Source of the DNA: Caenimonas sp. SL110
GTDB taxonomy: Bacteria > Pseudomonadota > Gammaproteobacteria > Burkholderiales > Burkholderiaceae_C
Direction: 5' to 3'
Length of the DNA: 64,000 nucleotides
Assembly (NCBI RefSeq): GCF_001044395.1
Contig: NZ_JANU01000023.1
Location: 1 to 64,000 of the forward strand
This document shows positions 26,443-35,539 of this stretch, in pieces; within the stretch, counting starts at the first letter, position 1; each line of letters begins with the position of its first letter. Position numbers and translations under genes: made by a program. The notes below the pieces were generated by a model. That model was not told the origin of the DNA, did not search any database, and saw only the letters and a program-made list of their open reading frames with translations.

Positions 26443-27492
26443 ATGAAAGATCTCAGTCGTCGTCGCTTTCTGTCCGCCGTTTCGGCCGCCGCCGTCGCTT
26501 CTCCCGTGCTGAGTGCCCGGGCGCAGGGGCGACCCACCAGCATCACCGTGCGTGACCCTGGGTCCACTTATGTGGAGGCCTACCGAAATGCCTTCTATCT
26601 GCCGTTCGAGCAGAAGACCGGGATCAAGGTGATCCCCGCTGCGGCGGCCCACGAGCCAACGGCGCAGATCAAGGCCATGGTCGAGGCCAAATCGTATATC
26701 TGGGACGTAGCCCTGCTAAGCCGGTCCGCCGAGCAGTCGCTGGTCGCGGGAAACCTGCTGGAGATGCTCAATATCCAGGGCTCTGCCATTGACGATCTGC
26801 CTGCCGGCTATCGGACGCCGTATTTCGCGGGCGTGGACATTTATGCGACCGTGCTTGCCTATCGCACGGACAAGTTCAAGACCGCGCCGCAGGGTTGGCG
26901 CGACCTGTGGAACACAAAGGACTTCCCGGGGCGCAGGGCGCTTCGCAACCACCCGTTCGACACGACCGAGATTGCGCTGATGGCCGACGGTGTGCCACAG
27001 AACGCGGTCTATCCGTGCGACTTCGACCGCGCCTATCGCAGCCTCCAGAAGATCAGGCCGGATGTGAATGTCTGGTGGACCTCGGGCGCGCAGTCCGCGC
27101 AGCTGATGCAGTCCGGCGAAGTGGACATGGCGCAGATGTGGAACGGCACGGCGCAGCGCGCGATCGATGCCGGCGCGCCGGTGGCAATCCAGTGGAACCA
27201 GAACATCCACGACGTTGAAGGCTGGACGATTCTCAAGGGAACGCCCAAAGTCGAGGCGGCACGCGAATTCGTGGCGTTCACCATGGCACCTCGCCAGCAG
27301 GCAATACTTGCTAAATACATGACATACGGTCCCGCAAATCCAAAAGCCTTCGAGTTCATCGACCCCAAGCGCGCCGCGCAGCTGAGCACCTACCCTGATT
27401 ACCGCAAGGCCGGCCTGCAGATCGACAACACCTTCTGGGCAACCACGAAGGACAAGGCTATCGAGCGGTTTGGCGCGTGGATGCTCAAGTGA
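26443..27492 (+). CDS. ABC transporter periplasmic substrate-binding protein (spermidine/putrescine type)
   Basis: 349 residues. Tat-like signal (DLSRRRFLSAVSAAAVAS, cleavage near ARAQ), then a PotD/SBP_bac_8-like fold (VYVEAYRNAFYLPFEQKTGIKV-like opening, DVALLSRSAEQ, FKTAPQGWRDLWNTKDFPGRRAL, WNGTAQRAIDAG). Followed directly by its ATPase and a fused permease. Family members bind cationic amines, 2-aminoethylphosphonate, or similar; the ligand here is unknown. Confidence 0.88.
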   Translation: MKDLSRRRFLSAVSAAAVASPVLSARAQGRPTSITVRDPGSTYVEAYRNAFYLPFEQKTGIKVIPAAAAHEPTAQIKAMVEAKSYIWDVALLSRSAEQSLVAGNLLEMLNIQGSAIDDLPAGYRTPYFAGVDIYATVLAYRTDKFKTAPQGWRDLWNTKDFPGRRALRNHPFDTTEIALMADGVPQNAVYPCDFDRAYRSLQKIRPDVNVWWTSGAQSAQLMQSGEVDMAQMWNGTAQRAIDAGAPVAIQWNQNIHDVEGWTILKGTPKVEAAREFVAFTMAPRQQAILAKYMTYGPANPKAFEFIDPKRAAQLSTYPDYRKAGLQIDNTFWATTKDKAIERFGAWMLK

Positions 27493-28601
27493 TAGCAGTG
27501 CACCCGAATCCACCACAAGGTGCCTGCGGGGGATCGCGCCTCAAGCTTGAAGTGCGCGGTCTCACCAAGCGGTACGGCAACACCGTGTCGCTGGCTGCGG
27601 CAGATCTGGCGATGCGCGACGGCGAGTTCCTCACCCTGCTGGGCCCGTCGGGCTCGGGCAAGACCACACTGCTGTCGCTGATCGCCGGACTGGTGGAACC
27701 CGATGAGGGCGAGATCTGGATCGACGGCCGCAACGCGACGCACGTGCCCAGCGAAAAACGGGGCATTGGCGTCGTCTTCCAGAGCTACGCGCTGTTTCCG
27801 CACCTGTCGATCTACGAAAACGTCGCCTTCCCGCTTCGCATGCGCAGACGCAGCGAAGCCGACATCAAAAAGCAGGTCGACGAAGTGCTGGAGGTGGTTC
27901 GCCTCTCGGGCTTGGTCGACAGGTTGCCCGCAGAGCTCTCGGGCGGTCAGCAGCAGCGGGTTGCGCTCGCGCGGTGCTTTGTCTATGAGCCGGCGATCAT
28001 CCTGATGGACGAACCGCTGGGCGCGCTGGACAAGCGCTTGCGCGACCACATGCAGATCGAGATACGCCGGCTGGCCCAGGCCCGGCGCGCGAGCGTTGTG
28101 TATGTCACTCACGACCAGGAGGAGGCGCTCGTCATGAGCGACCGCATCTGCCTGATCAACGAGGGTCGCATCGAGCAGATCGGCACACCGCACGAACTCT
28201 ATTACTCGCCCGCTTCGTTGTTCGCAGCGGGATTCATCGGCGAGTCGAACAAGATCCGTTTGATGCGCGCTTCGGCTGGCCGTGTATTGCTCGATGGCGT
28301 TGAAGTCAGCAGTCGCACTGCAGTGCCCGATGCCGGGACCGACGCATGGCTGATCGTGCGTCCCGAAAGCCTGCGGCTGCTGTCCCCGGGCCAGGGTGCA
28401 GACAACCAGATCGAGGCCAGCGTCGATGTGGTCGTGCTGACCGGCGCCCTGACACGGGTGCATGCGCACCTGGCTGACGGTACCCCCGTGATCGCTGCGC
28501 TGCCCAGTTCGTTCGGCGGGATCGCCGTGCGCGCCGGCGACACAGTGCGCCTGGGGTTCGACCGCGATGCCGCTGTCATTCTGGGCGGGCCTGCATCGTG
28601 A
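27489..28601 (+). CDS. ABC transporter ATP-binding protein (PotA-like)
   Basis: Walker A GPSGSGKTT, Q-loop FQSYALFPHL, signature LSGGQQQRVALAR, Walker B ILMDEPLGALD and H-loop YVTHDQEEAL, followed by a C-terminal TOBE regulatory domain (about 275-370). The GTG at 27489 overlaps the receptor stop (GTGA); a GTG at 27477 would give 374 residues. Powers the importer formed with the flanking receptor and fused permease. Confidence 0.9.
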   Translation: MIAVHPNPPQGACGGSRLKLEVRGLTKRYGNTVSLAAADLAMRDGEFLTLLGPSGSGKTTLLSLIAGLVEPDEGEIWIDGRNATHVPSEKRGIGVVFQSYALFPHLSIYENVAFPLRMRRRSEADIKKQVDEVLEVVRLSGLVDRLPAELSGGQQQRVALARCFVYEPAIILMDEPLGALDKRLRDHMQIEIRRLAQARRASVVYVTHDQEEALVMSDRICLINEGRIEQIGTPHELYYSPASLFAAGFIGESNKIRLMRASAGRVLLDGVEVSSRTAVPDAGTDAWLIVRPESLRLLSPGQGADNQIEASVDVVVLTGALTRVHAHLADGTPVIAALPSSFGGIAVRAGDTVRLGFDRDAAVILGGPAS

Positions 28602-30388
28602 CTGCGGCTGTCCCCAGCTCCCTGCGTGCATGGCGCACGCGACTGATGCACGGCGTGCCTGCACTGCCGGTACTCGTGTTCCTGGCCGTCACCTATTTCG
28701 TGCCATTGGCGCTGCTGCTGTCCAGAAGCGTCGTCTCGCCGAGCGGGCAATGGACGCTGGAGCACTTCATTCGCCTGTTCGAAACAAGCGCGTATGTCAG
28801 CAGCCTCTTGCTGACATTGAAGATGTCTCTTTCGACTGCGGCGTTGTCCGTGGCTATTGGCTACCCACTCGCCTTTGTCATCGCGCGCGCCGGCAAGTCG
28901 CTGGCGCTGTCGCTTGTGATGGGCGTGTTGGCCGCGTACTGGGCCGGGGTTCTGGTGCGCACGTTTGCATGGCTGGTTGTGCTGGGTCGCAACGGGCCGA
29001 TCAACAGCGGCCTTGCCTGGCTGGGGATCACCGAGCGACCCCTGGAGTTCCTGTATCACTACGGTGGTGTGATGATGGGCATGGTCAACGCCTGGACGCC
29101 ACTTGCAGTGCTCGTGATGGTTGCCACCATGCAGACCATCGACCAGCGCCTGATCCGTGCTGCGTCCACCCTGGGCGCGGGCGGCGGCCAGGCGTTCTGG
29201 CGCATCTTCTTTCCACTGTCCATGCCCGGGCTCGTGTCGGCCTTCCTGCTGGTGTTCATGGGATGCCTGGGGACCTTCGTGGTTCCGGCGCTTCTGGGTT
29301 CGGGCCGCGATGTGATGGTGGCCCAGGTGATGATCGTGCAGGTCGAGCAGTTGCTCAACTGGGGCTTCGCCGGTGCCATTGGCGTGCTCATTCTTCTGGC
29401 GACGCTGCTGGTCCTGGCCGTCTTCGCGAAGGTGTTCGGCATGGATGCGCTGCTGGGACGCGCCGCCGCAGGCCGATCGGTGAACCACTCCGGCTTTGCG
29501 CGCGTGCTCGGGCGCAACCTGCTCGGGTTGCTGGGCAGCATGTCGGATGCAGTAGCGTCCCTGGCCGACACCGCGCGGTCGCGGCTGCGCCGCCAGCAAG
29601 GCAGGCATTCGCCTGTGCTGCTGGCAGCGGCCGTCATCGTGCTCGCGTTTCTCCTCACGCCTACCTTGTTCCTGGTACCCATGTCCATTGGAAGCGGTGC
29701 CTTCATCGAGTGGCCGCCCAAGGGCTTCTCGCTGCGGTGGTATGAACTGGTGCTGGGTTCAGGTGCCTGGGTGCGAGCTGGCGTCCATTCGATCTATGTC
29801 GCGGTGCTGGCGGCCGCGTTCTCTGTGGCGCTGACCCTTCCGGCGGCCATCGCATTGACGCGCCGCAAGATCGTGGGCCAGAAGCTGATCATGGCCGCCA
29901 TGGTGGCACCGATGATCATCCCGCACATCCTGCTGGCCGTGGCCCTGTTCCTGGTCTTCGCGCCGCTGGGCCTGGTCGGCACCGATCTCGGCCTGGTGAC
30001 CGGGCACACGCTGGTCTGCGTTCCGTACACCTTCGTGACCCTGATGGCGATACTGAGCGGCTATGACCAGCGCCTGGACCAGGCTGCCTGCACGCTGGGT
30101 GCACGTTCCTGGCAGCGGCTCTGGCACGTGACCTTGCCCTTGATCAGGACGGGCCTTCTCGCTGCATTCCTGATTGCATTCATCACCTCGTTCGAAGAGC
30201 TCACGATTGCGCTGTTCGTGACCGGCGGGCTCAGTGCGACGCTGCCCAAGCAACTCTGGTCCGAGATGATCCTTGCAGCCAGTCCGGCGCTCGCGGCAGT
30301 CTCGACGTTGATGCTTGTCTTTGTACTCACGATCGTGGCTGTGGTGCACATGCTCAAGCGCCGCAGCCCGATAGCAGCAGGGCGTTGA
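28598..30388 (+). CDS. ABC transporter permease, fused PotB-PotC-like double subunit
   Basis: 596 residues, about twice the length of a single permease. Two complete transmembrane modules are visible, each with its own EAA coupling loop: AASTLGAGGGQAFWRIFFPL (about residue 190) and AACTLGARSWQRLWHVTLPL (about residue 490). A hydrophilic linker of about 60 residues joins them (GRAAAGRSVNH...RLRRQQGRH). In most polyamine-type importers these are separate genes, so this is a natural fusion. GTG start overlaps the ATPase stop. Confidence 0.88.
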   Translation: MTAAVPSSLRAWRTRLMHGVPALPVLVFLAVTYFVPLALLLSRSVVSPSGQWTLEHFIRLFETSAYVSSLLLTLKMSLSTAALSVAIGYPLAFVIARAGKSLALSLVMGVLAAYWAGVLVRTFAWLVVLGRNGPINSGLAWLGITERPLEFLYHYGGVMMGMVNAWTPLAVLVMVATMQTIDQRLIRAASTLGAGGGQAFWRIFFPLSMPGLVSAFLLVFMGCLGTFVVPALLGSGRDVMVAQVMIVQVEQLLNWGFAGAIGVLILLATLLVLAVFAKVFGMDALLGRAAAGRSVNHSGFARVLGRNLLGLLGSMSDAVASLADTARSRLRRQQGRHSPVLLAAAVIVLAFLLTPTLFLVPMSIGSGAFIEWPPKGFSLRWYELVLGSGAWVRAGVHSIYVAVLAAAFSVALTLPAAIALTRRKIVGQKLIMAAMVAPMIIPHILLAVALFLVFAPLGLVGTDLGLVTGHTLVCVPYTFVTLMAILSGYDQRLDQAACTLGARSWQRLWHVTLPLIRTGLLAAFLIAFITSFEELTIALFVTGGLSATLPKQLWSEMILAASPALAAVSTLMLVFVLTIVAVVHMLKRRSPIAAGR

Positions 30389-30413
30389 CCATGCGGTCCT
30401 GCGGTCCAGCGCG

Positions 30414-31400
30414 GTGACTACAGCGTCACCATCCACTTGCGCAGCAGCATCCCGCACATCGTTGCAGGGCCTGCTGGGCCGCCCTGTTGCAGTCGTCGGC
30501 CTGGGGCAGATCGGCATGAGCTGGGCCGCCTGTTTCCTGGCAAGGGGCCTGGCGGTGGCAGCCACTGATGTGGATCCGCTTGCAGAGCATCGCGCCCGTG
30601 CCTATGTTGCGAAAGCATGGCCCCAGCTGGAGGCGATGGGCCTGGTTGTTCCGGGTGCAGACCCGGACAGGTTCACCTTCCATTCGAGCATCCCGGATGC
30701 GGTCAGCGGCTGCGGCCTGGTCCAGGAAAACGGACCGGAGGTGCTGTCGATGAAGGTCGCGCTGCTCGAACAGATTGATGCAGCGACCGCCCCCGATGTG
30801 CTGATCGCCTCCAGCACATCGGCGCTGGCGATGTCGGACATGCAGGTGCGCTGCCAGTATCCGGGTCGCTGTTTCACGGCCCATCCGTTCAACCCGCCGC
30901 ACCTGATCCCGCTGGTGGAGCTGGTGGGTGGAAGAGCAACGGACCCTGGCTCGATTGCGATCGCCCACGAGTTCTACACCGCGATCGGGAGAAAGCCTGT
31001 GCGGCTGCATCGCGAGGTCTACGGACACGTGGCCAACCGGCTGCAGAACGCGCTCTTCAACGAGGCAGCGCGGCTGGTGCTGGAAGGCGTCACCACGGTT
31101 GAAGACATCGAGACGGCGGTCAACTGGGGACCGGGGATGCGCTGGCCTTTCGTCGGACCGTTCATCAACTTCCATATGGCCGGCGGTGCGCAAGGGATGG
31201 CCGGGACCTTCGCCAAATTCGGAGCCGAGGAAGCAACGAGCACCGACCGCGTTGCACGAATCCAGTTGAGTGCCGAACAGCGCGCGAGCCTGATCGAAGG
31301 TGTCGCCCACTGCCAGGGCGCGCGCTCTGTCGAAGAACTGGAAACGATGCGTGACCGGATGCTGGTGGCGCTTTATCGCCTGAAGCATCCGGTGGGTTGA
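30414..31400 (+). CDS. 3-hydroxyacyl-CoA dehydrogenase-family NAD enzyme (L-carnitine dehydrogenase-like)
   Basis: 328 residues, GTG start. Rossmann motif VAVVGLGQIGMSWAACFLARG, then the catalytic histidine motif FTAHPFNPPHLIPLVELV, and C-terminal helices (VANRLQNALFNEAARLVLEG, VNWGPGMRWPFVGPF). These features match the lambda-crystallin / L-carnitine dehydrogenase branch, which oxidises free 3-hydroxy acids rather than CoA esters. Paired with acetoacetate decarboxylase and a cation-type importer, a route 'import 3-hydroxy acid, oxidise, decarboxylate' is plausible. Last gene of its operon; convergent with the lysine genes. Confidence 0.82.
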   Translation: MTTASPSTCAAASRTSLQGLLGRPVAVVGLGQIGMSWAACFLARGLAVAATDVDPLAEHRARAYVAKAWPQLEAMGLVVPGADPDRFTFHSSIPDAVSGCGLVQENGPEVLSMKVALLEQIDAATAPDVLIASSTSALAMSDMQVRCQYPGRCFTAHPFNPPHLIPLVELVGGRATDPGSIAIAHEFYTAIGRKPVRLHREVYGHVANRLQNALFNEAARLVLEGVTTVEDIETAVNWGPGMRWPFVGPFINFHMAGGAQGMAGTFAKFGAEEATSTDRVARIQLSAEQRASLIEGVAHCQGARSVEELETMRDRMLVALYRLKHPVG

Positions 31401-31409
31401 GCCGGGGCG

Positions 31410-32921
31410 CTACACGTCGAACCGCACGCCCTGCGCGAGTGGCAGGTCCCGCGAGTAGTTGACCGTGTTGGTGGCCCGGCGCATGTAGGCGCGCCATGCG
31501 TCCGATCCCGATTCGCGCCCGCCGCCGGTTTCCTTTTCGCCGCCGAATGCACCGCCGATCTCTGCGCCCGAAGTGCCGATGTTCACATTGGCGATGCCGC
31601 AGTCCGAGCCCGCAGCCGAGACAAAGAGTTCGGCTTCGCGCAGGTCGTTGCTGAAGATGGCGGACGACAGGCCCTGCGGCACGTCGTTTTGCAGCGCGAT
31701 CGCTTCTTCGATCGTGTCGTACACCATCACATAGAGGACGGGCGCGAATGTTTCGTTGCGCACCGTCTGGGTCTGCGAAGGCATCTCCACGATGGCGGGC
31801 GGCACGTAGTACGCATCGGGAAATTGCGCAGACAGCGCGCGTTCGCCTCCGGTGACGCGGCCACCTTCGGCGCGCGCGGCCGCCAGCGCGGCCTGCATCG
31901 CATCGAACGAGGCGCGATCGATCAGCGGGCCGACAAGATTGCCTTCGAGCGGATTGCCCACAGGAAGCTTCGCGTACACCGCCTTCAGGCGATCCAGCAG
32001 CGCTGGCGCGATGCTGCGGTGGACAATCAGGCGGCGGGTGGTCGTGCAGCGCTGGCCCGCAGTTCCTGCCGCCGCGAAAGCGATGCCGCGCACGGCCAGG
32101 TCGAGGTCAGCGCTGGGCGCGACGATGACCGCGTTGTTGCCGCCCAGTTCCAGCAGCACCCGCCCGAAGCGCTGCATGACGCGCGGCCCTACGGCGCGGC
32201 CCATCCGGGTGCTGCCCGTGGCCGACACCAGCGCCACCAGCGGATGGTCCACTAACGCCTCACCGACATCGCGCTCCCCGAGCATGACCTGCGACAGGTG
32301 GGCCGGTGCGTCGCCGAAGCGCTGGATGGCGCGCTCGAACAGCGCCTGGGTTGCCAGTGCGGACAGGGGCGTCTTTTCCGAGGGCTTCCAGATGACGGGA
32401 TCGCCGCACACGAGGGCCAGGGCGGCATTCCAGGCCCACACCGCCACCGGAAAGTTGAACGCACTGATCACGCCGACCACACCCAGCGGATGCCAGGTTT
32501 CCATCATGCGGTGGCCGGGGCGCTCGGAGGCGATGGTCAGACCGTAGAGCTGCCGGGACAAGCCGACAGCGAAGTCGCAGATATCGATCATTTCCTGGAC
32601 TTCACCCAGACCCTCGGAAAGGATCTTGCCGGTTTCGACGGACACCAGTTTGCCCAGTGGTTCCTTGGCCGACCGCAACTCGTCGCCCAGGAGCCGCACC
32701 AGTTCGCCGCGGCGCGGCGCGGGTACTGTTCGCCAGGTCGCGAATGCCTGCTGCGCGCGTTGCACCACGGTGTCCACTTCGGTAGCGGGCAGGCAGTGCA
32801 GGCGTGCAATCGTCTGGCCGTCGATGGGGCAACGCACCGTCAGCGGGCCGTCGTGCAGGCCCTGGGCGGGAACGCCCAGCGTGGAAAGTAGTGTGGATAC
32901 GGTGTCGGCGAGCGTGGTCAT
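31410..32921 (-). CDS. amaB: ALDH7-type aldehyde dehydrogenase (L-piperidine-6-carboxylate / 2-aminoadipate semialdehyde dehydrogenase)
   Basis: 503 residues. Catalytic C292 in [13 protein letters not shown] and general base E258 in [12 protein letters not shown]; catalytic Asn in [10 protein letters not shown]. The C-terminus has the ALDH7 signature [27 protein letters not shown] and [11 protein letters not shown]. ALDH7 enzymes convert alpha-aminoadipate semialdehyde to 2-aminoadipate in lysine breakdown. The two genes upstream on the same strand (aminotransferase and HglS-like) are the following steps of that pathway, which makes the assignment strong. It overlaps the aminotransferase gene by 4 bases. 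Confidence 0.87.
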   Translation of the reverse strand: [503 protein letters not shown]

Positions 32922-34153
32922 GTGGGTTGCTCCTGAAGTTGGCGAAACACACCGGCCAGGCGATTGACGCCTTCGCCGATGTCGTGGATGTCGGGCGCTG
33001 CATACGACAGGCGCATTGCATGGCGGTCGGGCTGCGCTGCGAAGAACGCCTTGCCGGGGACGAAAAGCACACCCGCTTTGACGCATGCGTGGAAGAGCCG
33101 GTCGGGATCGACCGGCGCGACCGTACGGGCCCAGATGAACATGCCGCCCAGGGGCCGCAGGTACGTCAGCTGGCCGTGCAGGTGGTTGTCGATGTGCAAT
33201 GTCATTGCCTGCATGCGTGCGCCGTAGGTTGCGCGGCTGCGCAGCACCGCCGCCTCGTAGCGATCAAGGGCAAGGTAGGTTGCCGCGATGCGCTGGGCCA
33301 GCGGCGATGTACACAGGTCCATCGTCTGCTTGGCAACTACACTGCGGCGCAGCACCCGGTCCGGCGCCACCATCCAGCCGATTCGCAGGGAGGGCGCAAC
33401 TGTCTTGGACAGGCTTGACAGGTAAATCACCGGGTTCGATGCACCGGCGCAAGTGCGGCCCACGGCATGCAGGCTGTCGCCTGGCGGCTCATCGAAGTAC
33501 AACTGCCCATAGGGGTCGTCCTCGATGATCAGGAAGCCATGCTCGATCGCCAGGGCGACCAAAGCCGTGCGCCGCTCGGCAGACAGCAGGGTGCCCGACG
33601 GGTTGGAATAGTTCGGCACTGTGTAGAGCAGCTTTGGACGGCCTTGGGTGCCGCGAACGGCCAGCATCTCGCGCAGCATGTCCACCTGCATTCCGTGCTC
33701 ATCGACAGGTACTTGCAGGATGCTCGCGCCGGCCAGTCGCAGGGCTTGCAGTGCGGCGGGGTAGGCGGGTGCTTCGACGACCACCGCGTCGCCTGGCTCG
33801 ATGAAGATGCGCACCAGGATGTCGAACGCCTGTTGCGAGCCGGTTGTGACCAGTACGTCGCGCGCGTCGCACGCCACGCCGCGCCCGCGCGACAGACCGG
33901 CAAGCGATTCGCGCAGGTCGGCGTTGCCTTCGGTGGGTCCGTACTGCAGCGACGCGGCTGCGTCCCCCCAGCATTGCGCACAGGCCTGCTCAAGGCCTTC
34001 TGCGTCCAGCAGGGCGGGCGATGGATAGCCTCCCGCGAACGAGATCATTGCGGGTTGCGCCAGATGGCGAAACAGTTCCCGGATCGGGGAGCCTTCGGGG
34101 TCGGCAAAGCTTCGGGAGAAGGCGACCGGTGCGATGCCCGTGCTGGGTGTCAT
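32918..34153 (-). CDS. PLP-dependent aminotransferase, probable 2-aminoadipate transaminase
   Basis: 411 residues, fold type I aminotransferase of the LysN/Kat II branch: SPIRELFRHLAQPAMISFAGGYP, LQYGPTEGNADLRESLA, VPNYSNPSGTLL, EDDPYGQLYF and the PLP lysine in YLSSLSKTVAPSLRIGW (K250). Converts 2-aminoadipate to 2-oxoadipate, judged from its family and its place between the ALDH7 enzyme and the 2-oxoadipate-consuming DUF1338 gene. The ATG overlaps the DUF1338 stop, so the three genes are co-translated. Confidence 0.85.
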   Translation of the reverse strand: MTPSTGIAPVAFSRSFADPEGSPIRELFRHLAQPAMISFAGGYPSPALLDAEGLEQACAQCWGDAAASLQYGPTEGNADLRESLAGLSRGRGVACDARDVLVTTGSQQAFDILVRIFIEPGDAVVVEAPAYPAALQALRLAGASILQVPVDEHGMQVDMLREMLAVRGTQGRPKLLYTVPNYSNPSGTLLSAERRTALVALAIEHGFLIIEDDPYGQLYFDEPPGDSLHAVGRTCAGASNPVIYLSSLSKTVAPSLRIGWMVAPDRVLRRSVVAKQTMDLCTSPLAQRIAATYLALDRYEAAVLRSRATYGARMQAMTLHIDNHLHGQLTYLRPLGGMFIWARTVAPVDPDRLFHACVKAGVLFVPGKAFFAAQPDRHAMRLSYAAPDIHDIGEGVNRLAGVFRQLQEQPT

Positions 34154-35433
34154 GCCTGCTCCTGTAGCGCTGCGCAAGTCGTTGCGAGCAAGGCTTGCGC
34201 CTGCCGCAGCGACGTTTCGGACTCGTCCTTGTAAAGGGCCATCTCGTCCAGGACCGGACAACCCAGTGCCAGCTCGAATGCATCCCTGGCCGAGCCGGTC
34301 ATGAAGCTCGGCGGATCCGCGCTGCCCAGGTTGGACTGGAAGATGCCAGCAGCGCTGACCGGAAGGAAGTCCTCGTACACCAGCGGCTCGCAACGAAGGG
34401 TCGTACCCTCGGCCCAGTAGCGGAAATAGGCCAGACCGTCGTCGCGCAGCGTTTGAAGATCGTCGGGAAAACCGGCGAAGACATCGTCCGACCGGTTTGG
34501 CGCGTCACCTTGCGCAAGCAGCCTGTCGTAAAAGGCGCGCCCTTTGGGCGTCAGCGCCATGCCGCGCTGCTCGACCTCGCCAAAGCGCGCGGTGTGAGAG
34601 CCGGTGATGCCGTCGCTGAACGCGACCGCCTCCTCCAGGGCCTTGAAGCTGGTCTGGCGCAGCAGGATGGGGTGGCGCCGGCGTGGCGGCCCTTCGATCG
34701 ACTCCTTGACGTCGATGCCCCGCGCGCGCATGCAAGCCTGCACCGCATCGATGTCGCAAGTGCGAGGCGTCAGGTGATTGATGTGCGGGCCTTTGAAGCA
34801 CACGACGTCGGCGATGAGTCGATGGGCGCGGTGCAGGGTCTCATAGGTTGCATGCGACACCGCTGCCGTGCGCTGCCACCGGAACACATCCAGTGCATGC
34901 TGCAGGAATTCGTCGGCCTGCGCGCCTGACAGCTCACCGTTTTTTTCATGAAGCGCCACAAGCGCAAGCAGGCGATCACTGAAGATCTGGCGCCTTGCGA
35001 GGATCGTGGCTGCCTGCTGGCGCAAGCCCGCGTCTGCGATCAGTTCAAGCCGCAAGAGCGAGGTGAAAAGCCGGAAAGGACTTCGTCCCAGCGAGTCAGC
35101 CCCGACCGGCCTGAAGGCGGTGGAATGAACGGGCACCCCGGCAGGGGCAAGGTCGTAATAGCCGACCGGCTGCATGCCCAGGACTGCCAGTACGCGCCGC
35201 ATGGCCCGCAATTCCTGCGGCGTTCCAAGCCGGATCGCGCCGTGGCGCTCCACCGGCAGTCGTTCATCCAGGGTGCCTGGCGCAGTGGCACTGGCACCGG
35301 CGCGGTTGCAATCGGCCACGATTTCGAGCAGTTCGCCGTAGAGCGGAACTTCGGCGCGGTACAGGTCTGACATCGCCTGCGAAAAGCGCGCCCGCAAGAG
35401 GTCACTGGAGACGGTACGGTGGGAAGCGTTCAT
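34150..35433 (-). CDS. hglS: DUF1338 protein, 2-oxoadipate dioxygenase/decarboxylase (HglS-like)
   Basis: 427 residues, vicinal-oxygen-chelate-type non-haem iron enzyme. Family members convert 2-oxoadipate to 2-hydroxyglutarate with loss of CO2, linking lysine catabolism to central metabolism. Likely metal ligands are H64 (PVERHGAIRLG), H217/H220 (KGPHINHLTPR) and E286/E288 (ARFGEVEQRG), with spacing consistent with the iron site described for HglS. First gene of the lysine operon, divergent from a LysR gene. Start ATG 35433; a longer start at 35487 would cover the promoter region. Earlier steps of lysine breakdown are not in the window. Confidence 0.86.
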   Translation of the reverse strand: MNASHRTVSSDLLRARFSQAMSDLYRAEVPLYGELLEIVADCNRAGASATAPGTLDERLPVERHGAIRLGTPQELRAMRRVLAVLGMQPVGYYDLAPAGVPVHSTAFRPVGADSLGRSPFRLFTSLLRLELIADAGLRQQAATILARRQIFSDRLLALVALHEKNGELSGAQADEFLQHALDVFRWQRTAAVSHATYETLHRAHRLIADVVCFKGPHINHLTPRTCDIDAVQACMRARGIDVKESIEGPPRRRHPILLRQTSFKALEEAVAFSDGITGSHTARFGEVEQRGMALTPKGRAFYDRLLAQGDAPNRSDDVFAGFPDDLQTLRDDGLAYFRYWAEGTTLRCEPLVYEDFLPVSAAGIFQSNLGSADPPSFMTGSARDAFELALGCPVLDEMALYKDESETSLRQAQALLATTCAALQEQA

Positions 35434-35516
35434 GAGCAGGGAGCAGGATGTTCGGCGGGATTGATGCAATTTTCGGCAGTAGCTCATTGGTGAGCAAACG
35501 ACAGTTTGGCCCGCAG

Positions 35517-35537
35517 GTCATTCCAAAATAGAATGAC
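35517..35537. promoter_or_regulatory. LysR-type operator (T-N11-A) between hglS and its regulator
   Basis: Perfect inverted repeat GTCATTC-caaaata-GAATGAC, with the classical T-N11-A core inside it (ATTC-N7-GAAT). It ends 2 bases before the ATG of the divergent LysR gene. A second small palindrome, GCTCA-ttgg-TGAGC, lies at 35482-35495. Together they look like the recognition and activation sites for the lysine operon. Confidence 0.65.
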
Positions 35538-35539
35538 AC

